10,547 nucleotides of DNA, taken from assembly GCA_036497785.1 (NCBI GenBank), contig DASXIW010000269.1, positions 1 through 10,547 of the forward strand. Reading direction: 5' to 3'. The notes under the pieces are model-generated. The model did no database searches and was not told the DNA's origin. It saw nothing but the letters and a program-made list of their open reading frames with translations. Below are positions 1-6,579 of the stretch, piece after piece. The position numbers and the translations under genes are program-made. How positions within the stretch are numbered: position 1 is the stretch's first letter; every line of letters begins with the position of its first letter. Origin of the DNA: DASXIW01 sp036497785 (GTDB lineage Bacteria > Pseudomonadota > Alphaproteobacteria > Acetobacterales > Acetobacteraceae).

Positions 1-262
1 GCGGCGCGTAGTAATAAGGCGGCGCATAATAAAACGGAGGAACAGCAAATCCGAAGGCCAAGCCGCAACAACCCCAACCGCCACCCCAGCCTCCGCCGCG
101 CCAGCCCCAGCCACCGCCATGCCAACCGCCGCCCCAGCCACCGCCACCATGCCAACCGCCGCCGCCGCCGTGCCACTGAGCTTGTGCGCCGGCCAGGGGT
201 AGTGCGAGGGCAACAGCCACAATCGCTATTCGGGAGAGCGAGCAAGTCCGTGACGGAATCAT
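1..262 (-). CDS. Secreted Gly/Trp/His-rich protein, N-terminal part (runs off left edge)
   Basis: The minus-strand frame starts at ATG 262-260 and is open to the window edge (87 codons seen, C-terminus missing). Residues 1-29 form a classical Sec signal peptide: a short basic start (MIPSRTCSLSR), a hydrophobic core (IAIVAVALALPLAG) and a likely AQA cleavage site. The mature part is low complexity: repeated GGGW and GGGWHGGGW units to about residue 65, then a CCGLAFGF stretch and a Tyr/Pro tail (PPFYYAPPYYYAP). Such exported Gly-rich proteins with a YYAPP tail are common and uncharacterised in alphaproteobacteria. The histidines and cysteine pair could bind metal, but that is a guess. No strong ribosome binding site is visible upstream. 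The reading frame is supported by the signal peptide and by the coherent repeat; the function is unknown. Confidence 0.75.
   Translation of the reverse strand, partial: MIPSRTCSLSRIAIVAVALALPLAGAQAQWHGGGGGWHGGGGWGGGWHGGGWGWRGGGWGGGWGCCGLAFGFAVPPFYYAPPYYYAP
105..163. repeat. Imperfect tandem repeat inside the Gly-rich gene
   Basis: Two near-identical units lie head to tail: 105-133 (29 nt) and 132-163 (32 nt, with one extra triplet). On the minus strand they encode the GGGWHGGGW blocks. Unit lengths differ by a multiple of three, so frame is kept. This looks like slippage-type expansion of the coding repeat rather than a mobile repeat. Confidence 0.6.
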
Positions 263-406
263 GATGGTGCGTCCATCTGCCCCGCTATCGCACGGGGACA
301 AAGACCCTATCCAACAATCATACCATGCGCCGCACGCCCGGGGTAGCGTATTGATTCAGATCGAGGCCAGGGGCCTGCGCTCCGACGCCAACGACCGCAA
401 TTCGCT

Positions 407-1087
407 TCAGCGCGGGACTTCAAGGCAGGACGCCAGCGAGATCGTCCCGACCAGAACGAGGCTCGCGGCCCAGCTCCCATCCAAATTGAACCAGCTCCGC
501 GACACGAATTTCAGCCCGAGATAGCGATACACCAGCCACGCGGACAATCCACCCGCCGCGATCATCGCCACCGAATGGACGCCGGAGACGAGGACGGCCA
601 TGCCGAGCCCGGTTCGGATGAGAGCGCCGGCCACCTCGTGGTCCCTATCGAGATCGCCGGGCCGGCAAAGCCCGAGATATATCGGCACGAGCATCAAGCC
701 CGCGCCGTGCGCGATCGCGACGGCAAAGGACCAAAGCCCCAATTGCGTCGGTCGTATCCGCGCCAACACGCGCGCATGGCGCCGGTTGATGAGCCGGAAG
801 ATGCCGAACCCGATGACCAGGAGGCTGGCACCGATCTGCGTTTGCCGTTGCCAGGAGACGAGCGTGACCAGCAGCGAGAACGGCAGCAGCACCAAAAGCA
901 TCGCGAACAAATGACCGACCGCGAGCGGCCCAAGTGCGGCTACCAGGGCGCGCCGTTTCTTTTCCATCAGCCCGGCTGCAAGGGCGAGCGGCCAGCCCAT
1001 CCCAGGATTGATCCCGTGATAGAGGCCGCTCGCGACGACCGCCAGCCAAAGTGCCGCAGGCGCCCAGCCGTCTGCGCTGCCGTTCAA
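407..1087 (-). CDS. Multi-pass membrane protein downstream of mtoX
   Basis: An integral inner-membrane protein of about 226 aa with some six hydrophobic segments. The first segment ends in the striking motif YHGINPGMGWPLALAAGL, followed by a basic EKKRR loop, then GPLAVGHLFAMLLVLLPFSL, IGASLLVIGFGIFRLI, a segment with AIAHGAGLMLVPIYLGL, and a long LIRTGLGMAVLVSGVHSVAMI segment. Conserved-looking His residues (YHG, GHLF, IAHGAG, GVHS) sit in or near the membrane. I recall proteins with a YHGxNPxMGW motif being annotated as hypothetical membrane proteins or, doubtfully, as ArcD-like antiporters, so I assign no substrate. No ATG fits the N-terminus. I chose TTG 1087-1085 because its TTGA overlaps the mtoX stop (1086-1084), suggesting translational coupling. 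The same frame stays open upstream to a TTG at 1177, and there is no clear Shine-Dalgarno, so the start is uncertain. Confidence 0.72.
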   Translation of the reverse strand: MNGSADGWAPAALWLAVVASGLYHGINPGMGWPLALAAGLMEKKRRALVAALGPLAVGHLFAMLLVLLPFSLLVTLVSWQRQTQIGASLLVIGFGIFRLINRRHARVLARIRPTQLGLWSFAVAIAHGAGLMLVPIYLGLCRPGDLDRDHEVAGALIRTGLGMAVLVSGVHSVAMIAAGGLSAWLVYRYLGLKFVSRSWFNLDGSWAASLVLVGTISLASCLEVPR

Positions 1088-2484
1088 GCCGATGGATAAC
1101 AGAACGAATCCGTCGAGCAGTCCCCGCCCTCGAGCCGGATCTGATGGGCCCGGTATCCATCGGGAAACTCGACCCAATAGTCGCTTGCCAACGTCAGGCC
1201 CCCACCCGGATCGGCAAACGCCATGACCTCGGCTCCCGGTACGCCGTCAGGATAAAATTGGTTATCCCAAGTGGAGTAAAGCGAGTTGGTCCAATAGACC
1301 CGCTTGCCATCACGGCTGATCTCAACCATCTGAGGGCCGCCTGCACACGCCTTGCCGCTCGAATGCGGTGTCCGGCGCGCAATGCCGCCGAGGCGGACCG
1401 AGCCGGCGAGTTTCGGCTGCCGCGGATCAGTAACGTCGTACTGCCGCATCTCACCGGTTCCCCAGCAGGCGACATACAGAAACCTGTCATCCATGGACAG
1501 GTCAATGTCGGTCACCAAGGGAGGCACTGCGCCAAACCCCTGCAACAAAGGCGGCAACTGGTCCTTGGGCGCCGGCTCCGGCGGGATCGTCGCCGTCTTC
1601 TCAACATGGAATCTTCCGCCATCGCGCCACCACGTCCAGATCGAACCCTCCAGATTCGTGGAGTCGACGACAACACCCAGGAAACCGAATTCGCGCACGG
1701 GATCATGTGCGGGCCGCACCTCCAGAACCATCTGGTGATTGGCACCAAGATCGATCGTCTGCACATTGCGTCTGGCGCGCAGGTCCCAGAAATGGACGCT
1801 GTGCCCATATTTGTTCGAGAGAAGATCGTCCGGAACGATGCCGTTCTCAAACTGCGGCGGTAATCCCCACTCGCTCGTCACCATGTAGTCGCGTGGCAGG
1901 TTCCACCAGAAATCATAATGCAGTCGCTGGGGTCCACGGTCGATCTCCCACCGGCCGAGAATATCGAATGTTTCACAATCCATGATGAAGACACCGGGCG
2001 GCCCATCCGTCCCGTTCTCGCCTCCGCCGCCGAGTGTGCTGACGTAAATGCCTTCCGGCCCGCAATGAACCGTATGTGGCCGTGAGTAGCCGGTTTTCCG
2101 GAATACCTCGTCCGGCTCGATGATCTTATGGATCTTCGCCTCGGTGGGATGGGGCTTCGTATCTACCACATAGATGCGCGATGAGCGGATGCCCGGGATA
2201 ATCAGATAGCGGCGCTCAATGAAAGCGTGGCCGGTAAGCGGAGACAAGGACGACGAGCAAGCATTCCAGCCGAAATGGTGGAACTCGTCGCCCGTGTAGG
2301 GCATCGTTATTGTATGAACCACCTGGCTATATGTGGGCGAACCAGGCTTCACATCGATCACCGCGAGCGCGTCGGGCTTCGAGGCATCGGGGCTGAGAAG
2401 CAATGTGTAGGCGAAGTTCTCCGGCGGAGCCACCATTGCCAGCTTCGGCGATGCGTAAAAAGTCGGATCGGGCCTCATCATCAT
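1084..2484 (-). CDS. mtoX: Methanethiol oxidase, SBP56 / selenium-binding protein family
   Basis: 466 aa, the usual length for SBP56/SELENBP1. The family's bacterial members are copper-dependent methanethiol oxidases (EC 1.8.3.4), turning CH3SH into formaldehyde, H2S and H2O2. Family landmarks run in order: DEFHHFGWNACSSS (residues 66-79), ARSSRIYVVD-like strand IRSSRIYVVDTKP (99-111), HTVHCG (137-142), LHYDFWWNLPRDYMVTSEW, YGHSVHFWDLR, VTDIDLSMDDRFLYVACW, AGGPQMVEISRDGKRVYWTNSLYS, and a C-terminal GGDCSTD (453-459) matching the GGDCSSD end of human SELENBP1. His69/70, 137 and 140 are candidate metal ligands. The human CSSC reads CSSS here; only Cys76 remains. The start is ATG 2484: GGGAGG at 2497-2492 sits 7 nt upstream. 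No signal peptide is visible, unlike the periplasmic enzyme known from Hyphomicrobium. No SCO1 or MauG gene lies nearby. It is the first gene of a two-gene unit. Confidence 0.93.
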   Translation of the reverse strand: MMMRPDPTFYASPKLAMVAPPENFAYTLLLSPDASKPDALAVIDVKPGSPTYSQVVHTITMPYTGDEFHHFGWNACSSSLSPLTGHAFIERRYLIIPGIRSSRIYVVDTKPHPTEAKIHKIIEPDEVFRKTGYSRPHTVHCGPEGIYVSTLGGGGENGTDGPPGVFIMDCETFDILGRWEIDRGPQRLHYDFWWNLPRDYMVTSEWGLPPQFENGIVPDDLLSNKYGHSVHFWDLRARRNVQTIDLGANHQMVLEVRPAHDPVREFGFLGVVVDSTNLEGSIWTWWRDGGRFHVEKTATIPPEPAPKDQLPPLLQGFGAVPPLVTDIDLSMDDRFLYVACWGTGEMRQYDVTDPRQPKLAGSVRLGGIARRTPHSSGKACAGGPQMVEISRDGKRVYWTNSLYSTWDNQFYPDGVPGAEVMAFADPGGGLTLASDYWVEFPDGYRAHQIRLEGGDCSTDSFCYPSA

Positions 2485-2833
2485 TGGAACACCTCCCTTG
2501 TGCCGTGGTGGATCCCGGCGGTTGGTTTCGGTGAAAGCCGGTCGCGGCAACAACGTGCGTTGATTGATAAAGGCCAGACAAATGGCGCGATCCGAACGAG
2601 CCACTCGCAACACTCTCGGCCTGGCGATGCCTGGGGTTGCCTATCACCAATGTCGCCATGATAGCCCGAGGGCTCACAATCCGCTATCGCGGTTTGCAGA
2701 ACCAATGGCGCTTCTGTGCCAACATTGGATCTCAAGCGTACCGTCATGCAGGTCCGCTTGGGATCGCGTACAGACAAAAACCCATCCGCCCAACCGCGCT
2801 CGGCGAGAAACACGATACGGCAACGAGGCACCC
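2485..2833. other. Divergent intergenic region between mtoX and the CPT-like kinase
   Basis: 349 bp with no recognisable gene, presumably carrying the promoters of both flanking genes. The only sites I can support are the two ribosome binding sites: GGGAGG (minus, 2497-2492) for mtoX and GAGG (plus, 2825-2828) for the kinase. I see no convincing -35/-10 pair, operator palindrome or sigma-54 site. Both neighbouring frames stay open into the region, but the extensions match nothing I know and lack good start signals. Confidence 0.55.
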
Positions 2834-3388
2834 ATGAACGCGCGAGTCATCATTCTCAACGGCGTCGGCTGTGTCGGCAAAACCTCCACCGCCAAGGCGC
2901 TCCAGACCATCACGGCCGAGCCGTTCCTGCATGTCCAGATGGACGCGTTCATCGACATGCTCCCCACCGCCATGCGGGAACATCCCGACGGAATGATGTT
3001 CGACACCGTCCAAAATGACGGCAAGCCATCCGTCATCATCCGGACAGGCCCGGTCATGGATCGCGCGATGCGCGGAATGCGGCACGCCATTGCCGCCATG
3101 GCCGCCCAGGGAAACCACCTGATCGTGGATGATGTCATCCTGGACCATCGAAAGCAGCCGGAATACCGTTCACTCCTGGCCCCGTTCGAAACCTACCTGG
3201 TCGGTCTTTTCGCGCCGCTCGATGTGCTGGAGGCCAGAGAGCAGGAGCGGGGCGACCGGCTGCCCGGCTTGGCGCGATGGCAGTACCACCGTGTCCATAG
3301 CGGTCTGACATATGATCTGCAGATCGATACCGCCGCATCTTCGCCGCTGGAATGCGCGCACAAGATCAGGGCGGCCTTCAATCTTTAG
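2834..3388 (+). CDS. Chloramphenicol phosphotransferase-like P-loop kinase
   Basis: 184 aa, close to the 178 aa of Streptomyces venezuelae chloramphenicol 3-O-phosphotransferase, with the same plan. There is a strand followed by the Walker A loop GVGCVGKT (residues 10-17). An Asp follows at position 37 (QMDAF), the same position as the proposed catalytic Asp37 of the S. venezuelae enzyme. An IVDDVILD strand fits a Walker B-like element. A GLFAPLDVLEAREQERGDRLPGLA block follows (family pattern VxxREtxRGDRxxGmA), then YHRVHSGLTYDLQIDT. This places it in the CPT family, cytosolic ATP-dependent kinases. The real substrate may not be chloramphenicol; many members are uncharacterised. Start ATG 2834 is supported by GAGG at 2825-2828, 5 nt upstream, and by alignment to the family N-terminus; the open frame upstream lacks such support. 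Confidence 0.86.
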   Translation: MNARVIILNGVGCVGKTSTAKALQTITAEPFLHVQMDAFIDMLPTAMREHPDGMMFDTVQNDGKPSVIIRTGPVMDRAMRGMRHAIAAMAAQGNHLIVDDVILDHRKQPEYRSLLAPFETYLVGLFAPLDVLEAREQERGDRLPGLARWQYHRVHSGLTYDLQIDTAASSPLECAHKIRAAFNL

Positions 3389-3390
3389 AA

Positions 3391-3419
3391 CGAGGCGAGA
3401 GGATGATGCCTTCGCCTCG
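3391..3419 (+). terminator. Hairpin after the CPT-like gene
   Basis: An 8-bp perfect stem (3391-3398 with 3412-3419) continues through a one-base bulge as three more pairs (3400-3402 with 3409-3411), leaving a 6-nt loop. It starts 3 nt after the stop codon of the kinase gene. There is no T-run after it, so it is at best an imperfect terminator or an RNA-stabilising 3' end. It separates the kinase from the multicopper oxidase, suggesting the two are separately transcribed. Confidence 0.5.
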
Positions 3420-3576
3420 CAGAAGCCATCATGCTCTCAGCGCAAAGCCCCGCCGATCGTCGCAACCCGGCGTGCTTGACCTTCCCACCATGGCAATCCC
3501 CAACTGTCTATCCACAGGCCTGGCGGGATCGATCGCCAGCCCGGGCCGCACACGAACCATCACGGAGCCTCACGCC

Positions 3577-5025
3577 ATGAACCCCACTCGCCGGGAGATA
3601 CTCATCGGCGCCACCAGCGTCGCGACGCTGGCCGCCATACCGCACGCCCGCGCGCAACCCACGAAGCGCCTCACCGCCTCCACCCGCAACATCCAGGTCA
3701 ACGGCAAGGCCGCCCGCGTGTTCTCGCTGGTCGGCCCGGATGGCCAGCCGGGCATCACGCTGGCACCCGGGGAACGTTTTGCCGTGACGCTGGAAAATCA
3801 GGCGGGCGCGCAAACCATCGTGCATTGGCACGGCCAATTACCGGATTGGAAGCAGGATGGCTTTCCCTGGCCGCAAACCCCGTCAATCCCGGCAGGCGGC
3901 CACAAGGATTACGACTTCGCCCCCATCGCCGGCACGTACTGGATGCACTCGCACCACGAATTGCAGGAACAGGTTCTCATGGCCGCCCCGCTCATTGTCC
4001 ATAACCGGGCAAGCGCCGCCGCCGACGCGCAGGAAGTGGTGATGCCGCTGCACGATTTCAGTTTCAAAAGCCCCGACGAATTGCTCGCCGGCCTCACCCA
4101 TGCTGGCGCAACCATGGCCGGCATGGACAACAAGCGCATGGGCAACATGCCCATGGGCAACACCGCAACCGGCACGAACACGGCCATGAACATGGGCGGC
4201 ATGACGAGCGTCGCCGACCTCAACGATGTCGATTACGACGCCTTTCTGGCCAATGAGCGCACCCTGGCAGACCCGCAACTGGTGCGCGCCCCGGCGGGAC
4301 AGGACATTCGCCTGCGGATCATCAATGGCGCCTCATCGACCAATTTCTGGATCGATCTGGGCCAGCTCTCCGGCAAGGTCATCGCCGTGGACGGGCACGA
4401 TTTGATGCCGGTCGCCGGCACCCGGTTTCCCATCGCCATGGCCCAACGCCTGGATATCCTGCTGCGCCTCCCACGTGCCGGTGCCTACCCCATCCTGGCG
4501 CAGGTCGAGGGCAAGACCGACCGCACCGGCATCATTCTCGCAACCCCCGGCGCCAAGGTCGGCGCGGTCAGCCCGCAGGCAGCCACCGCGGCCCCGGCAT
4601 TGGATCTGGCATGGGAAAGCCAACTCGCCGCGGCTAACCCGCTCGCCCCCCGCCCGGCCGATATCACCCTGCCGCTCACGCTGGATGGCAACATGGCCAA
4701 ATATGTCTGGTCGCTGAACGGGAAGACCTGGCCCAATCCGCATGTGCTGATGGTCCAGCACGGCCAGCGCGTCATGATCGATATGGTGAACCATTCGATG
4801 ATGTCGCATCCGATGCACCTCCACGGCCATGCTTTCCAGGTCGTGGCGATCAACAACCGCAAGATTGGCGGCGCAATGCGCGATACCGTTTTGGTGCCGC
4901 CAATGGGGCGGGTCCTGGTCGCGTTCGACGCCGACAACCCCGGCCGCTGGGCGCTGCATTGCCATAATCTCTACCACATGGCGGCAGGCATGCTGACCGA
5001 ACTCAGATATCCGGGCATTGTCTGA
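3577..5025 (+). CDS. Tat-exported multicopper oxidase (three cupredoxin domains, Met-rich insert)
   Basis: 482 aa. The N-terminus has a twin-arginine signal (TRREILIGATSVATLAAI, likely cut after ARA at residue 26), so the folded, copper-loaded enzyme should reach the periplasm. All four copper motifs are complete: HWHG (83-86), HSHH (124-127), HPMHLHGH (411-418) and HCHNLYHMAAGM (461-472). These supply the type 1 site (H411, C462, H467, axial M472) and the trinuclear type 2/3 cluster. Residues 180-209 are a Met-rich insert with eight methionines, as in CopA/CueO/PcoA-type enzymes that oxidise Cu(I). Cuprous oxidase and copper tolerance are therefore the likeliest role, though a laccase-like phenol oxidase cannot be excluded. 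Start ATG 3577 has GGAG at 3564-3567 and places the Tat motif right at the N-terminus; the frame is open for 75 more codons upstream without such features. No copper chaperone or CopB gene is adjacent. Confidence 0.94.
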   Translation: MNPTRREILIGATSVATLAAIPHARAQPTKRLTASTRNIQVNGKAARVFSLVGPDGQPGITLAPGERFAVTLENQAGAQTIVHWHGQLPDWKQDGFPWPQTPSIPAGGHKDYDFAPIAGTYWMHSHHELQEQVLMAAPLIVHNRASAAADAQEVVMPLHDFSFKSPDELLAGLTHAGATMAGMDNKRMGNMPMGNTATGTNTAMNMGGMTSVADLNDVDYDAFLANERTLADPQLVRAPAGQDIRLRIINGASSTNFWIDLGQLSGKVIAVDGHDLMPVAGTRFPIAMAQRLDILLRLPRAGAYPILAQVEGKTDRTGIILATPGAKVGAVSPQAATAAPALDLAWESQLAAANPLAPRPADITLPLTLDGNMAKYVWSLNGKTWPNPHVLMVQHGQRVMIDMVNHSMMSHPMHLHGHAFQVVAINNRKIGGAMRDTVLVPPMGRVLVAFDADNPGRWALHCHNLYHMAAGMLTELRYPGIV

Positions 5026-5075
5026 CGGGCGCGAACCTCGATCGCGCCAGCCCCTTGCTTTACCAGGAATTTTGA

Positions 5076-5103
5076 TCAGGCAGGCCAATCCCGGCCTGCC
5101 TGA
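5076..5103 (+). terminator. Strong hairpin after the multicopper oxidase
   Basis: A perfect 11-bp stem (5076-5086 with 5093-5103) with a 6-nt loop (aatccc) lies 50 bp after the oxidase stop codon. It is the strongest inverted repeat I found by eye. It is followed by gccattt rather than a clean T-run, so an intrinsic terminator is plausible but not textbook. It isolates the oxidase from the decayed RND operon. Confidence 0.6.
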
Positions 5104-5293
5104 GCCATTTCAACCCACCGGCAGCCGGCTCGATCGCCGTCTCGCCCCGGCATAGCCGCCTTGGATTACGGGCATATGCACATTACGTCGCCCCGAGAGG
5201 GTATCAGCCGCAGACACCAGGCTCATCGCGCCACGCCCAAGCCGACGCCGCGCCACCCATGGCCTGCGTCTGCCATGTCCATCGGAGTCGCAA

Positions 5294-6579
5294 ATGGGTC
5301 TGGTCAGATATGCGCTGAAAATCCGCAACAGCTTCTTCGTGCTGGCCCTGGCGATCTTGTTCCTCGGCGGCAGCGCCATCGTCAGCATGCCGAAGGACGT
5401 CTTCCCGGTCGTCGATATTCCCGTCGTCACCATCATCTGGAGCCACTCTGGCCTGTCGGCGAAAGAGATGGAGCAGCGCATCACCACCTATACGGAGATC
5501 GTGCTGGGCAACAACGTCAAGGGCGTGCGCGACATTGAAAGCCAAACACTGCAGGGCTCTGTTTGATGCTTCCAGGCGCAGGCCGGATTTTCCGCGCTCA
5601 TGGAGTTGCATCTGGCTGGCCTGCGTCGATCTGTGGGAAATAGTCGTTGCCGACGAACATGAACATGCCGGCGCTGGCCGCGACGGTGAGTGCCACGACC
5701 GTCAGTAGCTTCGCCGGACGGGCGAGAATGGCGCGCAGCAAAACCGCATAGGCCGGGCGATTTCCGCCCGCTTTCGGCCCGTTCCGCGAGGTCGCGCGCA
5801 TGCTCGCCGGCCACCTCCGCGGTGCCGTGGACGTTCACCTCCACCAGATCGTCGATGCGCCGGAATTCTTCGTCAAAGTCGATCGCATCCGCGCCGCCCA
5901 GCTCGGCCTGACCGAGGCATCGATCGCAACCGATCTCGGCACATCGTTGAGTTCCAGCTTCCAGACCAACCCGAATTTCTGGACCGACCCCGCCAACGGC
6001 ATCCCTTACCAGGTCGCCGTGCAGACGCCGGAATATCGCATCAATTCGCTGTCGGACCTGGTCAACACCCCGTTGCTGTCCGGTTCGCCCGGCGGGGCAC
6101 GGCCGGCAAGCCTGTTGTCCAACGTCGCCACGCTGCAACGGCAGGGCTCCCAGACCGTCGCCACGCACAGCAACACGCTGCCCAGCTTCGCCGCTCGCCT
6201 TCTGCGGCATCATCGGGGCCCTCTTCATCACCGGAACCACCCTGTCGATACCGTCTCTGTTCGGCGCGATCATGAGCGTCGGCATCGCATCGGCGAACTC
6301 TATCCTGCTGGTCACCTTCGCCAAGGAATATCGCGAGCAGAGGGCTGCACCGCGGCCGAGGCCGCGATCGCGGCGGGCGAGACCCGGCTCCGGCCCGTGC
6401 TGATGACCGCCGGCGCCATGTTCGTGGGCCTGATTCCCGTGGCCCTCGGCCTCGGCGAGGGCAGCGAACAAAACGCGGCGCTCGCGATCGGCACCTGCTC
6501 GACCCTGCTTCTCGTACCGCTGCTCTATGGAATCTTCCGCTGCAACGCGCACGGCAAACCGATCGGAGACTACATATGA
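5294..6579 (+). pseudogene. RND (AcrB/HAE1-type) efflux permease, scrambled remnant
   Basis: Intact HAE1 permeases have about 1,040 residues; some 430 codons remain. The start is good (ATG 5294, GGAG at 5284-5287). Residues 1-88 are a normal N-terminus with the first membrane helix, the MPKDVFPVVDIP motif and the GLSAKEMEQRI strand, ending at TGA 5564-5566. A central piece follows on the opposite strand (listed separately). From about 5785 the plus strand resumes in the second periplasmic half: GAVDVHLHQIVDAPEFFVKVDR, then LGLTEASIATDLGTSL and a VQTPEYRINSLSDL block. After HSNT near 6180 some 90 residues are missing. The frame then shifts: CGIIGALFITGTTLSIPSLFGAIMSVGIASANSILLV-type sequence reads in a second frame (6182 to about 6340), and returns to the first frame for EGCTAAEAAIAAGETRLRPVLMT and EGSEQNAAL, with a short gap before STLLLVPLLYGIF. 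The stop TGA 6577-6579 overlaps the adaptor start (ATGA). Non-functional with high confidence. Confidence 0.9.
5550..5801 (-). pseudogene. Inverted central segment of the RND permease
   Basis: Read on the minus strand from about 5801, this segment encodes the RND region around the seventh membrane helix: a hydrophobic LLTVVALTVAASAGMFMFVG stretch followed by NDYFPQIDAGQ, the family's FFPxIDxGQ motif. A 4-bp tandem duplication (CTGGCTGG on the plus strand, 5612-5619) then breaks the frame. Beyond it QLHERGKSGLRLEASNR is recognisable as the relic of the following QLHVRAPxGTRLE strand, down to about 5550. Both flanking permease pieces lie on the plus strand and this piece falls between them in protein order, so an internal inversion with loss of sequence at both ends explains the arrangement. 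Breakpoints are approximate (5545-5570 and 5780-5801). A remnant of a second, oppositely oriented RND gene is a weaker alternative. Confidence 0.82.

Noticed and set aside
364..376. Hairpin AGGCC/GGCCT as terminator of the membrane-protein gene
   Set aside because: Only five pairs with a 3-nt loop and no T-run; stems this short are common by chance in GC-rich DNA.
575..1863. Long plus-strand open frames opposite the membrane protein and mtoX (575-1099, 1051-1863)
   Set aside because: They are antisense to well-supported genes; the translations are Arg/Gln/His/Pro-rich without domains or start signals, as expected of shadow frames in GC-rich DNA.
2485..2613. N-terminal extension of mtoX by 43 residues
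   Set aside because: A strong GGGAGG sits 7 nt before ATG 2484, the family N-terminus aligns there, and the extension is neither a signal peptide nor conserved.
2481..2831. Minus-strand open frame of 116 codons in the mtoX/kinase intergenic region
   Set aside because: It runs through the mtoX ribosome binding site and ends over its start codon, with no recognisable motif and no good ribosome site of its own.
2834..5025. Kinase and multicopper oxidase as one copper operon with mtoX
   Set aside because: mtoX is divergent, the kinase and oxidase are separated by 188 bp with a hairpin, and the kinase has no known link to copper.
5540..5810. A mobile element causing the RND inversion
   Set aside because: There is no transposase, no terminal inverted repeats and no obvious target-site duplication around the breakpoints; an inversion without an element, or an assembly error, remains.
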